DNA of 64,000 nucleotides from Nocardioides salarius (GTDB lineage: Bacteria > Actinomycetota > Actinomycetes > Propionibacteriales > Nocardioidaceae). Positions 1 to 8,651 of the stretch are shown piece after piece. The notes under the pieces are model-generated. The model made no database searches. It worked only from the letters and a program-made list of their open reading frames with translations, and had not been told where the DNA came from. Within the stretch, counting starts at the first letter, position 1. Every line of letters begins with the position of its first letter. The position numbers and the translations under genes were made by a program. The DNA is taken from the NCBI RefSeq assembly GCF_016907435.1, contig NZ_JAFBBZ010000001.1, positions 682,001 to 746,000 of the forward strand, given 5' to 3'.

Positions 1-1734
1 CGCGACGGCGTGGTGGTCGAGGTCAGCGAGGAGCCGCTCGACGAGACCGGCTGCCCCGAGGTCGTCGACGCCGCCGGCCACTGGGTGCTGCCGGGCATGG
101 TCGACATCCACACGCACTACGACGTCGAGGTGCTCGACGACCCCCACCTGCCCGAGTCGCTGCGCCACGGCGTCACCACGATCCTGGTCGGCTCGTGCTC
201 GCTCTCCACCGTGCACGTCGACCCGGTCGACGCCGGGGACCTCTTCGGTCGCGTCGAGGCGATCCCGCGCCGCCACGTGATCCGCTCGGTCGGCGCGGCC
301 AAGGACTGGTCGAGCGCCGAGGAGTACGTCGCCGCGCTCGAGGCCCGCCCACTGGGGCCCAACCTCGCCGCCTTCCTCGGTCACTCCGACATCCGCACCG
401 CCACCATGGGCCTCGACCGGGCCACGCGGCCCGAGGTGCGCCCCACCCGCCTCGAGCAGGGCCGGATGGAGCGGATGCTCGAGGAGGCTCTCGACGCCGG
501 CTTCGTCGGGATGTCGGCCCAGCAGCTGCTCTTCGACAAGCTCGACGGCGACACCTGCCGCTCGCGCACGCTGCCGTCGACGTACGCGAAGGGCCGCGAG
601 ATGCGCGGCCTGCGCGAGATCCTGCGCCGCCGCGGCCGCGCCCTGCAGGCCGGCCCCGACGCCTCGCACCCGCACACGATCCTGGTGCAGGCGCTGCACT
701 CGATCGGCTGGGGCCGCGGCAGCAGCGGCCGCGCGCCGCTCAAGACCAGCCTGCTCTCGGCCGCCGACATCAAGGCGATCCCCTTCATCATCCACCTGAT
801 GCGGGGGCTGTCGGGGGCGGTCAACCGCGCCGGCGCCGACTTCCGCTGGCAGCACCTCCCGGTGCACTTCGAGGTCTACGCCGACGGCATCGACCTGGTG
901 ATCTTCGAGGAGCTCGGCTCCGGCGCCGCGGCGCTGCACCTGGCCGAGGAGGTCGCGCGCAACGAGCTGCTGCGCGACGAGGACTACCGGCGCCGCTTCC
1001 GCAAGGACTACGACTCCAAGTACGGCCCGCGGGTCTGGCACCGCGACTTCTTCGACGCCGAGATCGTGGCCTGCCCCGACCCCTCGGTCGTGGGAAGGTC
1101 CTTCGGCCAGGTCGGCGTCGAGCGCGGCGGCGTGCACCCCGTCGACGCCTTCCTCGACCTGGTGCTCGAGCACGGCACCGCCATCCGCTGGCGCACCACG
1201 ATCTCCAACCACCGCCCGAAGGTGCTGCGCAGGATGGCGCAGTCGCCGGGGGTGCAGATGGGCTTCTCCGACGCCGGCGCCCACCTGCGCAACATGTCCT
1301 TCTACAACTTCGGGCTGCGGCTGCTCAAGCACGTGCGTGACGCCGACCGGGCCGGGCACCCGTTCCTGACCCCCGAGCAGGCCGTGCACCGCCTGACCGG
1401 CGAGCTGGCCGACTGGTACGACATCGACGCCGGCCACCTGCGCGTGGGCGACCGGGCCGACCTGCTGGTGCTCGACCCCGCGCGCCTCGACGACTCGCTC
1501 GAGGACTACGCCGAGGCGCCCGTCGAGCAGTACGACGGCCTCTCGCGGATGGTCAACCGCAACGACGCGACCGTCCCGCTGGTGATGGTGGGCGGCCGGG
1601 TGGTCTTCCGCGAGGGCGCGCCCACCGACGTGCTGCAGCGCGAGCGCACCGGCCGGTTCCTGCGCGCCGGGCGCACCGACCGCGCCCCGCTGCCACGCCA
1701 GGGCGAGCGGCAGCCCGCGCTCACATCTCCCTGA
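1..1734 (+). CDS. N-acyl-D-amino-acid deacylase-type amidohydrolase (5' end outside window)
   Basis: The reading frame is open from the first base, so the true start lies upstream and only the last 577 residues are seen. This is a metal-dependent amidohydrolase of the D-aminoacylase family, which removes the acyl group from N-acyl-D-amino acids; the substrate cannot be read from sequence. The metal-binding HxH stands in DIHTHYD, followed by GVTTILVGSCS, typical of the N-terminal TIM barrel. GFSDAGAHLRNMSF near the end supplies the late barrel aspartate and histidine. GDRADLLVLD marks the C-terminal return of the small beta domain. The tail overlaps the convergent saccharopine-dehydrogenase-like gene by 14 nt. 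A dihydroorotase- or hydantoinase-like role is less likely, given the D-aminoacylase-style spacing. Confidence 0.85.
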   Translation, partial: RDGVVVEVSEEPLDETGCPEVVDAAGHWVLPGMVDIHTHYDVEVLDDPHLPESLRHGVTTILVGSCSLSTVHVDPVDAGDLFGRVEAIPRRHVIRSVGAAKDWSSAEEYVAALEARPLGPNLAAFLGHSDIRTATMGLDRATRPEVRPTRLEQGRMERMLEEALDAGFVGMSAQQLLFDKLDGDTCRSRTLPSTYAKGREMRGLREILRRRGRALQAGPDASHPHTILVQALHSIGWGRGSSGRAPLKTSLLSAADIKAIPFIIHLMRGLSGAVNRAGADFRWQHLPVHFEVYADGIDLVIFEELGSGAAALHLAEEVARNELLRDEDYRRRFRKDYDSKYGPRVWHRDFFDAEIVACPDPSVVGRSFGQVGVERGGVHPVDAFLDLVLEHGTAIRWRTTISNHRPKVLRRMAQSPGVQMGFSDAGAHLRNMSFYNFGLRLLKHVRDADRAGHPFLTPEQAVHRLTGELADWYDIDAGHLRVGDRADLLVLDPARLDDSLEDYAEAPVEQYDGLSRMVNRNDATVPLVMVGGRVVFREGAPTDVLQRERTGRFLRAGRTDRAPLPRQGERQPALTSP

Positions 1735-2929
1735 TCCCCCAGGGGCTGCCGTAGGCGACCAGCAGGTCGAGGAACGGCACCGCGTCGAAGGCCTCCGGGC
1801 CCAGGACACCCGCGCCCGACCACACCCCGGTGGCCAGCAGCTCGAGGGCGACCACGGGGTTGACGGCGGTCTGCCAGACCACGCACTGGTGGCCGTACTC
1901 GCGCATCGTCCACTCGTTGTCGACCACGTGGTAGAGGTACGTCGAGCGCGGCTCGCCGTCGGTGCCGCGCCCGGTCACCCACAGCCCGGCGCAGGTCTTG
2001 CCGGTCATCCGCGGCCCGATGCTCGCGGGGTCGGGCAGCACGGCGGCGACCACGTCGCGAGGGCTGACCTCGACGCCCTTGACCGAGACCTTCTCGGTGG
2101 AGTCCAGGCCGAGCTGGTGCAGCACCTTGAGGATGCCGATCATCTCCTCGCCGAGGCCGTACTTGAAGGTCGCGCGCCGGCAGTCGACCCAGCGCGGCAT
2201 CAGCAGCACCTCCTCGTGCTCGACGTTGACGCACTCGACCGGGCCGATGCCCTCGGGGAAGTCGAAGACCTCGGGCTCGCTGAAGGGCGCCGTGGTGTGC
2301 CAGGCACCGTCCTGCCACACCACCGGCGGGTTGAGGCACTCCTCGATCGTGGTCCACATCGAGAAGGACGGCGCGAAGACCTCGTTGCCCTGCTCGTCGG
2401 TGACCACCAGGTCGGCGCCGTCACGGGTGCCGAGCTCGTCGATCTCGCTGAACAGGTGGTCGGCGGCGTACCTGGCGAAGACGTCGGAGAGCCCCGGCTC
2501 GACCCCGATGCCGACCAGCGCCAGGCGGCCCGCGGCCTCCCAGTCGCCGGCCACCGCGAACTGCTCGTCGCCCAGCTTCACCCCCGTCTTCTCGTACGGC
2601 GCCTCCGGGTGCGGCCGCGAGAGCGACATCGCCATGTCGAGGTAGTCGGCTCCCGCCGCGAACGCCCCCTCGAAGACCGGCATGTCGAAGACCGGGTCGA
2701 CGGCGTTCATCACGTGGGTGATCGCGTGCTCGCGGCACAGCGCGGCGACGGCCTGCGCGGAGGAGGCGTCGAGCTGCGCGGCGGCGTACCGCTCGTCGGT
2801 CGCGGCGGCCCGCTCGGCGCGCTCGAGGGAGTAGTCGCTGACCACGACGGTCTCGAAGAAGTCGCGGCGCGCGGCGATCGCGCAGAAGGCCGAGCCGACG
2901 CCGCCGGCCCCGACCAGCAGGATCCGCAT
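1721..2929 (-). CDS. Saccharopine dehydrogenase-family NAD(P) oxidoreductase
   Basis: A 402-residue protein starting with MRILLVGAGGVGSAF, a Rossmann dinucleotide-binding loop (GAGGVG). The fold resembles saccharopine dehydrogenase, carboxynorspermidine synthase and lysine 6-dehydrogenase: an N-terminal NAD(P) domain and a C-terminal substrate domain (HVMNAVDPVFDMPVF, then GIGVEPGLSDVFARY). The ATG at 2929 lies 8 nt after the stop of the aldehyde dehydrogenase gene, so the two are one transcription unit. That pairing suggests oxidative handling of a diamine, amino acid or polyamine intermediate. Alternatives are lysine 6-dehydrogenase paired with a semialdehyde dehydrogenase, or a carboxy-polyamine reductase. 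Family assignment is firm; substrate is unknown. Confidence 0.8.
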   Translation of the reverse strand: MRILLVGAGGVGSAFCAIAARRDFFETVVVSDYSLERAERAAATDERYAAAQLDASSAQAVAALCREHAITHVMNAVDPVFDMPVFEGAFAAGADYLDMAMSLSRPHPEAPYEKTGVKLGDEQFAVAGDWEAAGRLALVGIGVEPGLSDVFARYAADHLFSEIDELGTRDGADLVVTDEQGNEVFAPSFSMWTTIEECLNPPVVWQDGAWHTTAPFSEPEVFDFPEGIGPVECVNVEHEEVLLMPRWVDCRRATFKYGLGEEMIGILKVLHQLGLDSTEKVSVKGVEVSPRDVVAAVLPDPASIGPRMTGKTCAGLWVTGRGTDGEPRSTYLYHVVDNEWTMREYGHQCVVWQTAVNPVVALELLATGVWSGAGVLGPEAFDAVPFLDLLVAYGSPWGIREM

Positions 2930-2937
2930 CGGCCGGC

Positions 2938-4380
2938 TCACTCGCCCTGGCCGATGTAGGACATCACGTGCTTGATGCGGGTGTAGTCCTCCAGGCCGTA
3001 CATCGACAGGTCCTTGCCGTAGCCGGAGTGCTTGAACCCGCCGTGCGGCATCTCGGAGACGAAGGGGATGTGGGTGTTGATCCACACCGCGCCGAAGTCG
3101 AGGCGGCGCGAGACGCGCATGGCGCGGGCGTGGTCGGCGGTCCAGACGCTGGAGGCCAGGCCGTACTGCACGCCGTTGGCCCAGCGCAGCGCCTCGGCCT
3201 CGTCGCTGAACCTCTGCACCGTCATCACCGGGCCGAAGATCTCGGTCTGCACCTGCTCGTCGTCCTGGCGCAGCCCGGAGACGACGGTGGGCTCGTAGAA
3301 GTAGCCGCGGCTGCCCTGGCGGGTGCCGCCGGTGTCGATACGGGCGTGGTCGGGCAGCCGCTCGACCATGCCGCTGACGTGGGCCAGCTGGTCGGCGTTG
3401 TTGAGCGGGCCGTAGTAGACGCCCTCGACGTCGGGCATCCCGGTGGGCATGCCCTGGGCCGCCTCGGCGAGCGCGGCGACGAACTCGTCGTGGATGCCGG
3501 GGGCGACCAGCACGCGCGTCGCGGCGGTGCAGTCCTGGCCGGCGTTGAAGAGCCCCGCGCCGGCGATCCCCTCGGCCGCCTGGGCGATGTCGGCGTCGTC
3601 GAAGACGATGACCGGCGCCTTGCCGCCCAGCTCGAGGTGCACCCTCTTCAGGTCGGTGGCCGCGGTGCCCGCGACCTCCATGCCGGCGCGCACCGAGCCG
3701 GTGATCGCCACCATCTGCGGGGTCGGGTGCGCCACCAGCGCGCGGCCGGTGTCGCGGTCGCCGCAGACGACGTTGAGCACGCCGGGCGGCAGGTGCTCCT
3801 GGCAGATCTCGGCGAGCAGGGTCGACGAGGCCGGGGTGGTGTCGCTGGGCTTGAGCACGACGGTGTTGCCGGCGGCCAGGGCCGGGGCGATCTTCCAGAT
3901 CATCATCAGCAGCGGGTAGTTCCAGGGCGTCACCTGGCCCACGACCCCGATCGGCTCGCGCCGCACCCACGAGGTGTGCTCGGCCATGTACTCGCCGGCC
4001 GAGCGGCCCTCGAGCACCCGCGCCGCCCCCGCGAAGAAGCGGAAGTGGTCGCTGGCGTAGGGCATCTCCTCGGCCATCGTCAGGCCCAGGGGCTTGCCGG
4101 TGTCGCGGCACTCGACCGCGTTGACCTCCTCGACCCGCTCCTCGATCGAGTCGGCGATGCGCAGCAGCGCCCGGGCCCGGTCCTGCGGGGTGCTGCCCCA
4201 GCCCCACCCCTCGAAGGCGGCGTCGGCGGCGGCGTACGCGCGGTCGACGTCCTCCTGCCCCGAGGCGGGGGCCTGCGCGTAGACCTCGCCGGTCGTGGGG
4301 TCGATGACGTCGTACGTCGCCCCCGACGCGCTGTCGACGAGCCGGCCGTTGATCACGTTCTGGAAGGTGGTGTCCGCCAT
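2938..4380 (-). CDS. NAD-dependent aldehyde dehydrogenase, gamma-aminobutyraldehyde dehydrogenase type
   Basis: A full-length 480-residue aldehyde dehydrogenase that oxidises an aldehyde to its acid with NAD. Catalytic glutamate 250 lies in LELGGKAP and catalytic cysteine 284 in FNAGQDCTAATR. TPWNYPLLM (from about residue 151) and VLKPSDTTP form the cofactor site. Overall it resembles PatD/YdcW-type 4-aminobutanal dehydrogenases and betaine-aldehyde dehydrogenases; the FNAGQDC wording favours the aminobutanal group. It leads a two-gene unit with the saccharopine-dehydrogenase-like gene and is divergent from the omega-aminotransferase across a 122-bp promoter region. An aminotransferase making an aminoaldehyde and this enzyme oxidising it is a coherent polyamine or diamine route. 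Confidence 0.85.
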   Translation of the reverse strand: MADTTFQNVINGRLVDSASGATYDVIDPTTGEVYAQAPASGQEDVDRAYAAADAAFEGWGWGSTPQDRARALLRIADSIEERVEEVNAVECRDTGKPLGLTMAEEMPYASDHFRFFAGAARVLEGRSAGEYMAEHTSWVRREPIGVVGQVTPWNYPLLMMIWKIAPALAAGNTVVLKPSDTTPASSTLLAEICQEHLPPGVLNVVCGDRDTGRALVAHPTPQMVAITGSVRAGMEVAGTAATDLKRVHLELGGKAPVIVFDDADIAQAAEGIAGAGLFNAGQDCTAATRVLVAPGIHDEFVAALAEAAQGMPTGMPDVEGVYYGPLNNADQLAHVSGMVERLPDHARIDTGGTRQGSRGYFYEPTVVSGLRQDDEQVQTEIFGPVMTVQRFSDEAEALRWANGVQYGLASSVWTADHARAMRVSRRLDFGAVWINTHIPFVSEMPHGGFKHSGYGKDLSMYGLEDYTRIKHVMSYIGQGE

Positions 4381-4502
4381 GCTCGGACTGTATCCCGATC
4401 AGCGCGGTGTTGACGATGCTTGACGACTGATTTCGTGTCGATCGTGCAGCAACGCCACCGATTCACTTGCAGAATGGCGGATCGTCAGCGCACCATGGGC
4501 CC
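4381..4502. promoter_or_regulatory. Divergent promoter region between aldehyde dehydrogenase and aminotransferase
   Basis: This 122-bp spacer must hold both promoters. It contains GATTTCGTGTCGATCGTG at 4429-4446, which matches 15 of 18 bases of a site in the potD/Lrp spacer. A short inverted repeat, CGCCA (4453-4457) and TGGCG (4475-4479), lies between that element and the aminotransferase start. No convincing -10/-35 pair can be assigned by eye. Confidence 0.55.
4429..4446 (+). promoter_or_regulatory. Putative operator, GATTTCG-N4-GATCGTG
   Basis: The sequence is GATTTCGTGTCGATCGTG. Related elements occur at 14238-14255 (opposite strand, 15/18 identical) and at 24238-24256 (one extra spacer base). 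All three sit in divergent promoters of catabolic genes. The binding protein is inferred, not known; the Lrp/AsnC protein encoded at 14319-14792 is the nearest candidate. Confidence 0.45.
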
Positions 4503-5885
4503 ATGGACTACGACCACCTGCAGCAGGCCGCCAAGGACCACCTGTGGATGCACTTCACCCGCCACGGGCAGTACGACGAGTCCGACGTCCCGATCATCGT
4601 CCGGGGCGAGGGCGCCTACATCTGGGACGCCAAGGGCCGGCGCTACCTCGACGGCCTGGCGGGGCTCTTCGTCAGCCAGCTCGGCCACGGGCGCACCGAC
4701 CTGGCCGAGACGGCCGCCAAGCAGGCCTCCGAGCTGGCCTTCCACCCGTTGTGGTCCTACGCGCACCCCAGCGCCATCGAGCTCGCCGCCACGATCGCCG
4801 AGAAGGCCCCCGGCGACCTCAACCGCGTCTTCTTCACCAGCGGCGGCGGCGAGGCGGTCGAGACCGCCTGGAAGCTGGCCAAGAACTACTTCAAGCTCAC
4901 CGGCAAGCCGATGAAGCACAAGGTGATCAGCAGGGCCATCGCCTACCACGGCACCACGCAGGGCGCGCTGTCGATCACCGGCCTGCCGGGGCTCAAGGCG
5001 CAGTTCGAGCCGCTGGTGCCCTCGACCTTCCGGGTGCCCAACACCAACGCCTACCGCGCCGACGAGATGACCGGTGGCTTCCTCGACGGCAGCGACCCCG
5101 AGGCCTTCGGCCGGTGGGCCGCCGACCAGATCGGCATCGCCATCGAGAACGAGGGCGCCGACACGGTCGCCGCGGTCTTCCTCGAGCCGGTGCAGAACGC
5201 CGGCGGCTGCTTCCCGCCGCCCCCGGGCTACTTCCAGCGGGTCCGCGAGATCTGCGACGAGCACGACGTGCTGCTGGTCTCCGACGAGGTCATCTGCGCC
5301 TTCGGCCGGCTCGGCCACATGTTCGGCGCCGAGCGCTACGGCTACCAGCCCGACATGATCACCTGCGCCAAGGGCCTGACCTCCGGCTACTCGCCGCTGG
5401 GCGCGATGATCGCCTCCGACCGGCTGATGGAGCCGTTCCTGCACGGCTCCGCCTCCTTCGCCCACGGCTACACCTTCGGCGGCCACCCGGTCTCCACCGC
5501 GGTGGGCCTGAGGAACCTGCAGATCTTCGAGGAGGAGCGAGTCCTCGAGCACGTGCGCGACAACGAGGGCGCCTTCCGCTCCACCCTCGAGCGCCTCAAG
5601 GACCTGCCCATCGTCGGCGACGTGCGCGGCGACGGGTTCTTCTACGGCATCGAGCTGGTCAAGGACAAGGCCACCAAGGAGTCCTTCACCCACGAGGAGT
5701 GCGAGCGCCTGCTCTACGGCTTCGTCTCCAAGCAGCTCTTCGCCGAGGGCCTCTACTGCCGCGCCGACGACCGCGGCGACCCGGTCGTCCAGCTCGCTCC
5801 CCCGCTGATCTGCGACCAGTCGCACTTCGACGAGATGGAACAGGTGCTGCGCGTGGTCCTCGACAAGGCCGGCACCCTCGTCTGA
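4503..5885 (+). CDS. Class III omega-aminotransferase (aspartate aminotransferase family)
   Basis: A 460-residue PLP enzyme of aminotransferase class III. The PLP lysine is K290 in ITCAKGLTSGYSPLG; D261 in LLVSDEVICAFGR binds the PLP pyridine nitrogen; TSGGGEAVETAWK is the phosphate-binding region. Such enzymes move the terminal amino group of putrescine, beta-alanine, GABA or similar omega-amines to pyruvate or 2-oxoglutarate. The ATG at 4503 was chosen over one 36 nt upstream because the family N-terminus begins near this point. Its neighbours (aminoaldehyde dehydrogenase divergent, methylmalonate-semialdehyde dehydrogenase 96 nt downstream) point to a beta-alanine or diamine route. The TGA stop begins a 22-bp repeat array. 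Confidence 0.85.
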   Translation: MDYDHLQQAAKDHLWMHFTRHGQYDESDVPIIVRGEGAYIWDAKGRRYLDGLAGLFVSQLGHGRTDLAETAAKQASELAFHPLWSYAHPSAIELAATIAEKAPGDLNRVFFTSGGGEAVETAWKLAKNYFKLTGKPMKHKVISRAIAYHGTTQGALSITGLPGLKAQFEPLVPSTFRVPNTNAYRADEMTGGFLDGSDPEAFGRWAADQIGIAIENEGADTVAAVFLEPVQNAGGCFPPPPGYFQRVREICDEHDVLLVSDEVICAFGRLGHMFGAERYGYQPDMITCAKGLTSGYSPLGAMIASDRLMEPFLHGSASFAHGYTFGGHPVSTAVGLRNLQIFEEERVLEHVRDNEGAFRSTLERLKDLPIVGDVRGDGFFYGIELVKDKATKESFTHEECERLLYGFVSKQLFAEGLYCRADDRGDPVVQLAPPLICDQSHFDEMEQVLRVVLDKAGTLV

Positions 5886-5972
5886 CCCGCCCCGCCGACC
5901 AGCCCTGACCCGGCCCAGATCTCCCGCTGACCCGGCCCAGACTTCGCGTCGAGCCGGCCCGAACCTCCCCCC
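5882..5972 (+). repeat. Diverged array of 22-23 bp stop-codon-linked repeats
   Basis: About four units begin at 5882, 5905, 5927 and 5950, each starting with a form of CTGACCCGGCCC or CGAGCCGGCCC. The first unit contains the aminotransferase stop codon TGA (5883-5885). Units two and three are the best preserved; the first is weak. The array fills the gap up to the AGGAG ribosome-binding site of the next gene. The same family appears at 7487, 8541 and 27477. Confidence 0.75.
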
Positions 5973-5981
5973 AGGAGTCCT

Positions 5982-7486
<1,505 letters not shown>

Positions 7487-7490
<4 letters not shown>

Positions 7491-7531
7491 CCCGGCCCGG
7501 ACTGCGCGCCGAGCCGGCCCGGACTTCACAG
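7487..7531 (+). repeat. Two-unit stop-codon-linked 22-bp repeat
   Basis: Two units start at 7487 (CTGACCCGGCCCGGACTG...) and 7510 (CGAGCCGGCCCGGACTTC...). The first contains the mmsA stop codon. The second overlaps the stop codon of the convergent gene that ends at 7526, so the array is the entire space between the two convergent genes. Confidence 0.8.
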
Positions 7532-8467
7532 GTAGTGCCGGCGCCGGTTGCTGGTGATGCTCTCGTGCAGCGCCCGCAGGCGACGCTGGACGTCCTGCTC
7601 CGGGCCGAAGACGCAGCGACGCCGGAAGACCTCGATCGTCCACGACGCCTGGTGCAACCAGCTGCGCCGGCCCAGGTCGTGCTCACGCTGCTCGGGCGAG
7701 GAGTGGAAGTCCTCGCCGTCGTACTCGGCGCCGGTCCTCTCCTCGGCCAGCCCCATGTCGATGCGGTACGCCGCCCCGTCGTCGCGCGCCACCTCGAGCT
7801 GCGTGACCGGGCGCGGCAGCCCTGCCTCGTGCCACCGCAGCCGCAGCGCCGACTCGCCGAACGACTCGGACCCGCCGTCGGCCATCCGGACCAGCGCCCG
7901 GAGCGCCACGACGCCGCGCTGGCCGGCGAAGCGGTCGACGCCGGCCAGCAGCTCGCCGTGCTCGAAGTCACCGAGCGAGAGCATCGTGTCCATGCCGTGC
8001 AGCCGCACGTCGTTGGAGCGCGGCAGCCGCCCGAGGTCGAGCGCGGTGCGCAGCGGCGTGGTGACGACCAGGCCGTGGACCTCGACCAGGTCGCTGTCGC
8101 GCACGGCGCGTTCGCCGCTGCGCACGGTCGACCGCTTCAGGCGCCCGGCCCGCCGGAAGCAGGCGAGCTCGGGGGTGGCGAGGTGGTCGTTGGGCGCCAA
8201 GGCACGCTCGCCCGCGTGCAGCCAGGCCGCGGTGTGGTCGCAGAGGAACGCATCGTCGGGGACCACCAGCCTCAGCACCGCGCACCTCAGCTCGAGGCTG
8301 TCCTCGAGCGCGCCGACGACGTACACGCCGTGCGCGGGTCGGCGCAGCCACCCGTGCTCGACCATCCGTCGCAGCTGGCGATCGCCGAGCCCGTGGTCGT
8401 AGGCCTCAGCGGTGGTGAAGGGACGGTCCAGCGGCAACGAGTGCCCGAGGTCGATGATCTGCGCCAT
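7526..8467 (-). CDS. AbiEi-like winged-helix protein with C-terminal PD-(D/E)XK-like region, orphan
   Basis: A 313-residue protein of a kind common in actinobacteria. The N-terminus (AYDHGLGDRQLRRMVEHGWL, then GVYVVG) resembles the helix-turn-helix of AbiEi-family antitoxins. The C-terminal part has a conserved D...AEYDGEDFHSS arrangement like DUF559/Vsr-type PD-(D/E)XK nuclease folds. No partner toxin of the AbiEii nucleotidyltransferase type is adjacent, so it is not shown to be a toxin-antitoxin system. It sits alone between two repeat arrays and converges on mmsA. Function is unassigned; DNA binding or nicking is a guess from fold resemblance. Confidence 0.65.
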   Translation of the reverse strand: MAQIIDLGHSLPLDRPFTTAEAYDHGLGDRQLRRMVEHGWLRRPAHGVYVVGALEDSLELRCAVLRLVVPDDAFLCDHTAAWLHAGERALAPNDHLATPELACFRRAGRLKRSTVRSGERAVRDSDLVEVHGLVVTTPLRTALDLGRLPRSNDVRLHGMDTMLSLGDFEHGELLAGVDRFAGQRGVVALRALVRMADGGSESFGESALRLRWHEAGLPRPVTQLEVARDDGAAYRIDMGLAEERTGAEYDGEDFHSSPEQREHDLGRRSWLHQASWTIEVFRRRCVFGPEQDVQRRLRALHESITSNRRRHYL

Positions 8468-8540
8468 GCCCCACAGGCTGCGCCTGCCGCGGGCTCCGCG
8501 CCAGCACCCCGGCCCCGACCTGTGGACAACGAGGAGCGGC

Positions 8541-8651
8541 GCGGGACATCCGGGCCGGCTGAGGGGGAAGTTCGGGCCGGGTCGCGGGGAAGTTCGGGCC
8601 GGGTCGCGGGGAAGTTCGGGCCGGGTCGGGGGGAAGTTTGGGCCGGGTCAG
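8541..8651 (-). repeat. Five-unit array of 22-bp stop-codon-linked repeats
   Basis: This is the cleanest array in the window. Units lie at 8541-8563 (diverged), 8564-8585, 8586-8607, 8608-8629 and 8630-8651. The middle three are identical except for the last base. Read on the minus strand each begins TGACCCGGCCCGAACTTC; the outermost unit supplies the TGA stop of the FAD oxidase gene (8648-8650). The plus strand is G-rich, with runs GGGG, GGG, GGG, GGGG separated by 2-6 bases, which fits the G-quadruplex pattern. Confidence 0.9.

Noticed and set aside
7526..8467. AbiE toxin-antitoxin or phage-defence system
   Set aside because: Only the AbiEi-like protein is present; no AbiEii nucleotidyltransferase or other partner lies on either side.
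8541..8651. CRISPR array
   Set aside because: Units are directly abutting 22-mers without unique spacers, and no cas genes are present.
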